From: Actinoplanes sichuanensis
GTDB taxonomy: Bacteria; Actinomycetota; Actinomycetes; Mycobacteriales; Micromonosporaceae
Length of the DNA: 64,000 bases
Direction of reading: 5' to 3'
Assembly (NCBI RefSeq): GCF_033097365.1
Contig: NZ_AP028461.1
Location: 7,316,001 to 7,380,000, forward strand
Made by a program: the position numbers and the translations under genes. This document shows positions 58,747 to 64,000 of this stretch, piece after piece. Below the pieces are notes generated by a model that searched no databases, was not told where the DNA came from, and saw only the letters and a list, made by a program, of their open reading frames with translations. Every line of letters starts with the position of its first letter. Position 1 is the stretch's first letter.

Positions 58747-59994
58747 ATGGTCACCGGCTTGAACTCGAGAAAGACGCGAACAGCGCTGCGCACCTCGGCG
58801 AGCGTGTCGCTGCAGCTGCTGCTGGTCCTGCTGGCCGGCTGGGTGGCGTGGCGGATGCTCGGCGGCGCCTGGTCGATCATCTGGCCGGTCGTCATCGCGC
58901 TGCTGCTCACCACGCTGACCTGGCCGCCGGTCCGGTTCCTGCGCCGGCACAGCTGGCCACCGGCCCTCGCCGCCGGACTGGTCACCCTGCTCTTCCTGGT
59001 GGTCGCGATCGGCACGATGGTCGGCATCGTGGCGCCCGTCGCGGCCAAGGGCCCCGAGTTGGCCGATCAGGTCGTGGCCGGGGTCAAGGAGTTGCAGAGC
59101 TGGGCCGCCGGGCCGCCGCTGAGGATCAGCAACGAGGACATCACCGTCTACCTCGACGCCGCCGTCGACAAGCTGCAGGCCAGCGTCGGCAGCATCGCGA
59201 CGGCCACCCTGAGCGGCGTCAGTTCGGTGTTCAACGGCCTGGTCAACACGGTGCTCGCGCTGTTCCTGATGTTCTTCTTCCTGAAGGACGGGCCGCGGTT
59301 CCTGCCCTGGCTCGGCCGTCAGCTTCCCGGCCGCCTCGCCGGTGACGTGCCCGCGGTCGCGTCCCGGTGCTGGGAGGTGCTCGGATCGTTCGTCCGGTCG
59401 CAGGCACTCGTCGGGCTGTTGGACGCCGTACTCATCGGAATCGGTCTTGCCGTTCTCGGGGTCGACCTCGCGCTTCCGCTCGCCGTGCTCACCTTCGTGA
59501 CCGCGTTCATCCCGATCGTGGGTGCGCTCTTCGCCGGGTTCGTCGCGGTCGTCATCACGTTCGTCACCGACGGATGGACCGATGCGCTGATCGTGCTGGC
59601 CATCATCATCGTCGTGCAGCAACTGGAGGGGAACGTCTTCCAGCCGATGCTCCAGAGCCGGGGGCTCGGGCTGCATGCCGGGGTGGTTCTGCTCGCGGTG
59701 ACCCTCGGCAGCAGCCTCTACGGGATCGTGGGGGCGTTGCTCGCGGTGCCTGTCGCGGCGATGGTGGCGGTCCTCTGGATCTATCTCCGCGAACAGCTCA
59801 CCGAAACGCCGCCGCCTCCGGATCCGGTTTCCGCGCCGCCGCCTTCCGCCACGCCTGTCTCGGCCACGCCGGTCACGGCCACGCCGGTCACGGCCACGCC
59901 GTCCTCCCCGGCCCCGTCGGCCGCGACCGTTTCTGCCGAGCCCGTTTCCGGCGCGCCTTCTCCGCCGCCGGATTCTCGGCCCGCGGAGGCCTGA
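58747..59994 (+). CDS. AI-2E-family transporter
   Basis: A 415-residue membrane protein with eight predicted helices. SLQLLLVLLAGWVAWRMLGGAWSI begins the fold and the LPLAVLTFVTAFIPIVGALFAGF and QQLEGNVFQPMLQSRGLGLHAGVVLLAV segments are the family signature. The group is named after autoinducer-2 export, but many members are sodium/proton antiporters or of unknown role. The cytoplasmic tail is a Pro/Thr/Ala-rich low-complexity segment with the five-residue repeat ATPVT encoded by a 15-bp tandem repeat. A terminator follows. Confidence 0.88.
   Translation: MVTGLNSRKTRTALRTSASVSLQLLLVLLAGWVAWRMLGGAWSIIWPVVIALLLTTLTWPPVRFLRRHSWPPALAAGLVTLLFLVVAIGTMVGIVAPVAAKGPELADQVVAGVKELQSWAAGPPLRISNEDITVYLDAAVDKLQASVGSIATATLSGVSSVFNGLVNTVLALFLMFFFLKDGPRFLPWLGRQLPGRLAGDVPAVASRCWEVLGSFVRSQALVGLLDAVLIGIGLAVLGVDLALPLAVLTFVTAFIPIVGALFAGFVAVVITFVTDGWTDALIVLAIIIVVQQLEGNVFQPMLQSRGLGLHAGVVLLAVTLGSSLYGIVGALLAVPVAAMVAVLWIYLREQLTETPPPPDPVSAPPPSATPVSATPVTATPVTATPSSPAPSAATVSAEPVSGAPSPPPDSRPAEA
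59861..59900. repeat. 15-bp tandem repeat in the transporter tail
   Basis: CGGCCACGCCGGTCA is repeated from 59861 to 59900 (2.7 copies). Each copy encodes ATPVT in frame. Copy number may vary between strains. Confidence 0.75.
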
Positions 59995-60050
59995 CACCGG
60001 GTCTGCCTCCGCCTTTCGCCGGGCGGGGGCAGATCTATTTCAACCCTGCC

Positions 60051-60080
60051 GCGGTACGCGAAGCGCGTACCGCAAATTTT
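60051..60080 (+). terminator. Intrinsic terminator after the AI-2E transporter
   Basis: GCGGTACGCG (60051-60060) and CGCGTACCGC (60064-60073) form a perfect 10-bp stem with a 3-nt loop, followed by AAATTTTG. It lies 57 nt after the stop codon. Confidence 0.8.
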
Positions 60081-60397
60081 GTTTCCTTTACCGTTTGCGC
60101 CCGATTCATCCCCGTGCGCGAATCGCCTACCACTTCGCGAAAGTAAAGATTCGTCGAAGCAGGTGGCCTTGCTCACCGAGAACTTCAACCGTCCGGCGCA
60201 GCGCTTATATTCGCATTCGCGCACCGCCGCGAACGGGCGAGTGTGTCGATTGTTTTCCCGCGCAAGCATTTTGCGGGAGGTCGCGGAAATCAACCACTGA
60301 TCATCCGCGAACGGCATGGTGGGCGCACGGCCGATTCGGGGCGGCGCGTTCGCCCACCATTCTCCAATGGTGATTTCATGATCACGGTGCGGCGTCC
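60081..60397. other. Gene-free, comparatively AT-rich interval
   Basis: This 317-bp stretch has no open frame with credible coding character. It is AT-richer than its surroundings and has repeated GCGAA/TTCGC words (for example near 60118 and 60135) and a bulged dyad CCCGC-G-CAA...TTGCGGG at 60258-60277. The next gene on the minus strand ends at 60439, and no start codon nearby needs a promoter here. A small RNA or decayed sequence is possible; I see no known family. Confidence 0.45.
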
Positions 60398-60429
60398 GTG
60401 CCCCGACCGGCGACATCCGGCCGGGGCAC
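60398..60429 (-). terminator. 13-bp hairpin after the HPF-like gene
   Basis: GTGCCCCGACCGG (60398-60410) pairs with CCGGCCGGGGCAC (60417-60429), all Watson-Crick except one G-U in the minus-strand RNA. It begins 10 nt after the stop at 60439. No U-tract. Confidence 0.7.
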
Positions 60430-60438
60430 ACGCCGGAG

Positions 60439-60816
60439 TCAGAGTTCCACGTCGGCCGGCTGCGGAACCTCACGCAGATGACGGTTGTGGCGCGGCTCCT
60501 GCTTCGTCTTGGCGTCGTTCAGCCGCCGGCGCAGGTCATCACGGACGTCCATGATCGCGGCGTGCAGGTCCTCCTCCGACGACGTGGTGACGACCTTGTC
60601 ACCCCCGTTGACCCAGCACTCCAGGGTGACCTTCTGGCCGCGCGACTCCCGGTCCTTCACCGAGATCTCGAGTTCGGTGGCGTCGGCGTGGAAGGCGGCC
60701 AGCCGGCTGTCCAGGGTGCCGAACTGCTCGACGATCCAGTTCCGGTCACCCTGCGAGAACCCGGCCCCGACACGAAGGCACTCGGCGACAGTGGCCGGGT
60801 TGGCGACGGCACTCAT
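60439..60816 (-). CDS. Short HPF/RaiA-family ribosome-associated protein
   Basis: A 125-residue protein resembling the N-terminal domain of ribosome hibernation-promoting factors: LEISVKDRESRGQKVTLECWVNGGDKVVTTSSEEDLHAAIMDVRDDLRRRL has the alternating beta strands and the conserved basic helix. The dimerising C-terminal domain of actinobacterial long HPF is absent; instead there is a basic tail (KTKQEPRHNRHLREV). It could bind the 30S decoding centre under stress, but the first 35 residues are not typical. ATG 60816 is followed upstream by AAAGAGGAG. Monocistronic with its own terminator. Confidence 0.7.
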   Translation of the reverse strand: MSAVANPATVAECLRVGAGFSQGDRNWIVEQFGTLDSRLAAFHADATELEISVKDRESRGQKVTLECWVNGGDKVVTTSSEEDLHAAIMDVRDDLRRRLNDAKTKQEPRHNRHLREVPQPADVEL

Positions 60817-60886
60817 CTGATCTCCTCTTTCCGGCGGATACGGTCACCGTCCTCCTACCCCGGGACCCGGGATCTTGAACGGAGTA

Positions 60887-61660
60887 TCAGCGGTCATTTG
60901 TACTGAAATGCATGTAGTCGAGGAGAGTCTTCCACCGGCCACCCCAATAGAAGCCCTCGACCGTGAACGCGGGCACCGCACCGTCCTCGTGCATCATCCC
61001 CGGCCAGTAGTGCTCCCGGGCCAGCCACGTCCGGCTGTTCGGCGGATCCAGATAGTCACCGCGGAGCATCGGATTCTGGCGCGGGTTGATGTCGATCGCC
61101 AGGCCGTACGAATGCTGCGACCACCTCGTCGTACCCGCCACGAACCGGCACTCGTAGCCGAGCGTCAGCACCGTACGGTCCTCGACCACCATCGGCGGCA
61201 TCGCCATGATCGGGAACCGCCACCGGTACAGCCGGCCGAACGCCCGCTGAATCGCACCCGCCACCGTGTGGTGCATGATCACGTACCCGTCGTGGGCCAG
61301 ACCGTCGAACCCCAGATAGCGAACCCAGATCTTGCGCAGGTCGGACGCCGGAACCGGACACTTCTTGGCCGGATCCCCGTTGGCCTCGGCAGCGGTCACG
61401 GTGAGTACACGGGTGCTCCAAGCGGGCAGCGGCGTCTCCGGGGCGGTCAGGCGCAGCAGGCCATCCACCCGCAGCGGCTCCCCACGGGCGATGCCGTTCC
61501 AGGCACGCAGGTCAGACAGGGCGACCCGGTATCGCTTGGCGATCGAGGAGAGGGTGTCGCCGGGACGGATGACGTAGGCCGAAGCCACCGGCGAAGCCGA
61601 AACAGGCGCCGGGGTGGCCAGCAGGATCGCGCAGACGAGCGCGGACAGTGATCTTCTCAC
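60887..61660 (-). CDS. Secreted LysM-domain M15 D-Ala-D-Ala carboxypeptidase
   Basis: A 257-residue exported peptidase. Residues 1-22 are a signal peptide. A LysM domain follows (YVIRPGDTLSSIAKRYRVALSDLRAWNG) for binding peptidoglycan sugars. The catalytic domain is M15C-like: zinc ligands His and Asp in SQHSYGLAIDINPRQNP (H-x6-D) and the later His in LLDYMHFS. It should trim the terminal D-alanine or cross-bridges of wall peptides. The start is GTG 61660 with TGGAG upstream. No partner gene is nearby. Confidence 0.87.
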   Translation of the reverse strand: MRRSLSALVCAILLATPAPVSASPVASAYVIRPGDTLSSIAKRYRVALSDLRAWNGIARGEPLRVDGLLRLTAPETPLPAWSTRVLTVTAAEANGDPAKKCPVPASDLRKIWVRYLGFDGLAHDGYVIMHHTVAGAIQRAFGRLYRWRFPIMAMPPMVVEDRTVLTLGYECRFVAGTTRWSQHSYGLAIDINPRQNPMLRGDYLDPPNSRTWLAREHYWPGMMHEDGAVPAFTVEGFYWGGRWKTLLDYMHFSTNDR

Positions 61661-61810
61661 AGCACTCCAGGGTCACCCAAAGACCCGCACTCCTCCGGAA
61701 AACCGGCACCGATCACTCAACGGCGCCACGGCAGGGCGGCGGGATCGACGGACAGGGTGTGCGTTGTGCGGATCGGCGGCCGGTGTTCAGTGGGCGTGGG
61801 TGATCACCGG

Positions 61811-62983
61811 ATGGAACATGTGGGGACGCGGCTGCGGCGCTGGCGGCTACGGCGTGGGCTCAGCCAACGGGTGCTGGCCGAGCTGGCCGGGTTCAGCCAG
61901 GGATATGTGGCGCAGATCGAGAGCGGGACCGCGCCTCTGGAACGTCGGGCCGCGCGGGAATCCCTGGCCCGGGCGTTGCAGATCTCGGTGGGTGAGCTGA
62001 CCGGGCGGACGGACGACGGGACGCCGGAATCACCGGTGGGTGCGGCGGCGGTCGCCGGGTTGCGGGCCGGGATCGTGGCGCTGGCGGTTCCGGTGGTGAC
62101 CGGCGGAGAACCGTCGACGGCCGGCGACGTGGACACCGCCACCCTGGACCGCTTCTACGGCGCGTGCCGCTACGACCTGCTGGTTCCGGCGTTGGCAGAG
62201 GCGCTGACCGTACTGGGTTCGCGAGCGGCCGCGGGGGCGGCCGGGCGGTGCCATCTGCGCCGGGTGGTGGAGGTGTGTTCGACCACGGTGGCCACCTGTG
62301 TGCAGCTGGGGCATCCGGATCTGACGCTCGCCCCGGCCGGGATGGCGATGCGGGCGGCGGAGGACCTCGGCGAACCGGCCTACCTGGGGCTGGCGAACTA
62401 TGCGCGGATCCGGGCGGTCGGCACCACCGCCGGCGCCGACCGGGTCGTCGGGGACGGGATCGAGCGTTTGTCCCGGTACGCCGGTGCGAACCCGGTCACC
62501 GCCGGGACCTACGGGATGCATCATCTGATCGCGGCGGAGATGGCGGCGCGGGCGGGCCGGGCCGAGGCGGCGACCGCCCATCTGGACGAGGCGGCGGCGG
62601 TCGCGGCGTTCACCGGGGAACGGGCCGACGACTGGTTCAGTTTCGGGCCGACGAACGTGGGCATGTGGCGGCTCGCCGTCCTGGTGGCGCTCGGCGACGG
62701 GGTGGCCGCCCGTACCCCGATGCCCGGTTTCCATCCGGAGAGCCTGCCCTCGGCGCAGCGCCGGGCCACCTACTTCATCGATCTGTCGCGGGCTCTGCTG
62801 CAGGGCCGCGGCCTGGAGGACCCGGCGGTGACCGCCCTGTACCGGGCCGAGATGATCGCGCCGCAGCAGGTCTGCGCGTCGGACGGCGCCCGGGAGGCGC
62901 TGCGGACCCTGCTGTCGCGCCCGCGGTTCGGGCGGGACGGCCGTCTGCGTGGTCTCGCGGGCCGGGCCGGGATCCGTGATTAG
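61811..62983 (+). CDS. XRE-family regulator with C-terminal helical repeat domain
   Basis: A 390-residue protein. An N-terminal helix-turn-helix (VGTRLRRWRLRRGLSQRVLAELAGFSQGYVAQIESGTAPLERR) is followed by about 310 residues of alpha-helical, TPR-like sequence with no catalytic motif. Such regulators, with a helix-turn-helix and long C-terminus, are abundant in Streptomyces and related genera, often beside a small ATP-binding protein as here. The ATG at 61811 gives the usual family N-terminus; alternatives lie at GTG 61790 and 61757 without clear ribosome sites. It probably senses a metabolic or developmental signal. Confidence 0.8.
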   Translation: MEHVGTRLRRWRLRRGLSQRVLAELAGFSQGYVAQIESGTAPLERRAARESLARALQISVGELTGRTDDGTPESPVGAAAVAGLRAGIVALAVPVVTGGEPSTAGDVDTATLDRFYGACRYDLLVPALAEALTVLGSRAAAGAAGRCHLRRVVEVCSTTVATCVQLGHPDLTLAPAGMAMRAAEDLGEPAYLGLANYARIRAVGTTAGADRVVGDGIERLSRYAGANPVTAGTYGMHHLIAAEMAARAGRAEAATAHLDEAAAVAAFTGERADDWFSFGPTNVGMWRLAVLVALGDGVAARTPMPGFHPESLPSAQRRATYFIDLSRALLQGRGLEDPAVTALYRAEMIAPQQVCASDGAREALRTLLSRPRFGRDGRLRGLAGRAGIRD

Positions 62984-63014
62984 TTCCGGTAATCAGCCGG
63001 CGGGTGGGTGCGCT

Positions 63015-63020
63015 TAGCGT
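63015..63020 (+). promoter_or_regulatory. -10 element of a leaderless promoter (RsbW-like ATPase)
   Basis: TAGCGT ends 6 nt before ATG 63027, with no ribosome site between. Inferred. Confidence 0.45.
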
Positions 63021-63026
63021 TCGGCC

Positions 63027-63965
63027 ATGACGCAGACGCTGACCGTGGTGCTGGCACCCGATCCGGAGGCCGCGAGCCTGGCCGGCGCCCTGCTCGCGGA
63101 CGCCTGTCTGGCCTGGCGCCTGCCGGGGCTGCTGCACCCGGCCCGGCGGGTGCTGTTCGAGCTGGTCCGGAACGCGGTCGAGCATGCCGGCACCGAGGTG
63201 CGGGTCACGCTCACCGGTGACGGGGACGGGCTGTGTCTCGCGGTTTCCGACGGTGATCCGCGACTGCCCCGGCTGCGGCGGCCGGCCCGGGTGCGCCGGG
63301 GGCGGCCGCTGGACGACCGGGGCTGCGGCCTCCGGGTGGTGCAGGCGACCTCGACCGGCTGGGGCGCCCGGCCCACACCGTCCGGCAAGGTGGTGTGGGC
63401 CGTCCTGCGAAGGTCTTCAGCGGGCCGAACGCAGGGTCTCGGCGAACCTGAGCACGTCCTGGTCGTCGGCGGAGGTGCCACGGCCGTGGCTCATGGCGTC
63501 GGCCAGGGCGCGCAGCTCGTTCGGGGGGAGCCGGCCGGAACCGGCGCTCTCCAGCGGGATGGTCAGCGTGGCACCGGTCGCCGGGTCGCGGGCCTCCAGG
63601 GTGGCGGTGGAGATCGCCTGGCGGCCGACCCGCCCGGTGACGGCGCCCTGATGGACGTAGGCGGTGGCCAGGTCGACACTGCGGGTGCGGTAGGCGCCTC
63701 GGACGTACGCCCGGGTCCCGTCCAGCCAGGCCGCGAACCGGACGGCCCGCAGGATGACGGTGACGCCGAAGGCCACCACCAGCATGCCCACAGCGGCGAA
63801 GACCAGGCCGACGACCTGGAAGAGTCCGTCGGGACCGTCCGGGGCGAGACCGTCGGCGCCGCCGCCGAACCCGGCTCCGAAGGCACCCACACCCGAGCCG
63901 ATCAGGATGAAGAACACCCCGACGAAGGCGCCGACGGCGCGCTGACCGCCGGCCGCTCCCACTGA
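63027..63965 (+). CDS. RsbW-like histidine-kinase-type ATPase, read-through into antisense DNA
   Basis: Residues 1-131 are an anti-sigma-factor-type ATPase (HATPase_c_2): N-box ELVRNAVEHAGTEVRV, VSDGDPRLPRL, and G-box LDDRGCGLRVVQ, ending at VVWAVLRR as usual in this family. No stop follows, however. The frame stays open for another 181 codons to 63965, wholly antisense to the convincing membrane-protein gene at 63417. The tail is Gly/Arg/Asp-rich and has no protein-like pattern, so a lost stop or a frameshift near 63400 is likely; the other frame closes with TGA at about 63460. It is 44 nt after the XRE gene, a common pairing. Confidence 0.6.
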   Translation: MTQTLTVVLAPDPEAASLAGALLADACLAWRLPGLLHPARRVLFELVRNAVEHAGTEVRVTLTGDGDGLCLAVSDGDPRLPRLRRPARVRRGRPLDDRGCGLRVVQATSTGWGARPTPSGKVVWAVLRRSSAGRTQGLGEPEHVLVVGGGATAVAHGVGQGAQLVRGEPAGTGALQRDGQRGTGRRVAGLQGGGGDRLAADPPGDGALMDVGGGQVDTAGAVGASDVRPGPVQPGREPDGPQDDGDAEGHHQHAHSGEDQADDLEESVGTVRGETVGAAAEPGSEGTHTRADQDEEHPDEGADGALTAGRSH

Positions 63966-63977
63966 AAGCATGTGCAT
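63417..63977 (-). CDS. Hypothetical two-helix membrane protein
   Basis: A 186-residue protein I do not recognise by family. Two transmembrane helices (VGAFVGVFFILIGSGVGAFGAGFG and GLFQVVGLVFAAVGMLVVAFGVTVIL) are followed by a soluble domain with TRAYVRGAYRTRSVDLATA and SAGSGRLPPNELRALADAM, a pattern seen in actinobacterial PH-like or DUF3592-like membrane proteins. Two ATG codons (63977, 63971) may start it; TACGCT lies 8 nt before the first. The whole coding region is antisense to the extended ATPase frame; protein-like composition favours this strand. Confidence 0.7.
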   Translation of the reverse strand: MHMLSVGAAGGQRAVGAFVGVFFILIGSGVGAFGAGFGGGADGLAPDGPDGLFQVVGLVFAAVGMLVVAFGVTVILRAVRFAAWLDGTRAYVRGAYRTRSVDLATAYVHQGAVTGRVGRQAISTATLEARDPATGATLTIPLESAGSGRLPPNELRALADAMSHGRGTSADDQDVLRFAETLRSAR

Positions 63978-63985
63978 GACGGCAG

Positions 63986-63997
63986 AGCGTAAACGCT
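63986..63997. promoter_or_regulatory. Small dyad upstream of the two-helix membrane-protein gene
   Basis: AGCGT-AA-ACGCT is a perfect inverted repeat at the right edge of the window, 9 bp upstream of the membrane-protein start, overlapping its possible -10 TACGCT. It might be an operator; more context lies outside the window. Confidence 0.3.
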
Positions 63998-64000
63998 TGC

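Noticed and set aside
1..64000. tRNA, rRNA, tmRNA, RNase P RNA or CRISPR
   Set aside because: I read the intergenic regions on both strands and saw no cloverleaf, conserved RNA core or regularly spaced repeat array. A covariance search would be needed to be sure.
1..64000. Integrated mobile element, toxin-antitoxin or phage-defence island
   Set aside because: No transposase, integrase, attachment repeats or defence-type domains. The Ala/Glu-repeat protein and RsbW-like ATPase do not form such a system.

Overview
The window is high-GC DNA with long, tightly packed genes on both strands, GTG and TTG starts, F420/luciferase-type oxidoreductases, PF04672-type methyltransferases, AbfB (CBM42) carbohydrate modules and an AftD-type arabinofuranosyltransferase. 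This fits an actinomycete with an arabinose-containing wall. Micromonosporaceae (Actinoplanes-like) is my best inference; nothing here fixes the genus. I see no rRNA, tRNA, CRISPR array, insertion sequence or prophage. It looks like ordinary chromosome.

Layout. 0-3 kb: the start of a LysR regulator gene faces a gabT-gabD pair (GABA to succinate). 3-8.5 kb: an SGNH hydrolase, a GT2 glycosyltransferase, L-serine dehydratase, a secreted GH43-AbfB arabinan hydrolase behind a LacI-type palindrome, and a PadR/HAAS pair. 8.6-13 kb: a copper-monooxygenase-like lipoprotein, a luciferase-like oxidoreductase, a membrane diguanylate cyclase and a membrane protein. 13-21.2 kb: a plant-polysaccharide block with GH94 cellobiose phosphorylase (perfect CebR-type operator), a GH2 enzyme with two AbfB modules, a secreted intradiol dioxygenase and a GH12 endoglucanase (18-bp palindrome). 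21.4-29.9 kb: methyltransferase, GNAT, a gntR-acdS (ACC deaminase) operon, an Ala/Glu/Gln-repeat exported protein, an F5/8C protein, a 630-bp gene-free stretch, a secreted protein, a divergent DUF385/MarR pair and TetR. 30-37 kb: an APC permease and amidohydrolase operon, and a 1,279-residue zinc-ribbon membrane protein. 37-41.2 kb: an assimilatory nitrate reductase fused to a CysJ-like flavoprotein, behind a GlnR-type box.

41.3-60 kb is a cell-envelope glycan region: DUF3068, an AftD arabinofuranosyltransferase translationally fused to a methyltransferase, a VWA/solute-binding-like protein, GT4, DUF2613, two large membrane proteins and, on the other strand, a set of nucleotide-sugar dehydrogenase, GT2, epimerase, flippase-like protein and AI-2E-type transporter. 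The last set lies behind three exact 11-bp direct repeats. 60.4-64 kb: a short HPF-like protein, a LysM/M15 peptidase, an XRE regulator, and an RsbW-like ATPase whose reading frame runs without a stop through the antisense of a membrane-protein gene.

Three things stand out. (1) Three different GCGC-cored palindromes mark three separate glycan genes. (2) At least eight genes have a TANNNT hexamer 6-7 nt before the start codon, the leaderless-mRNA arrangement, and several of these are regulators with dyads over the promoter. (3) The envelope locus contains the AftD-methyltransferase fusion and the 11-bp repeats. I found no convincing wholly new system. The envelope locus and the antisense ATPase gene are the best places to look.
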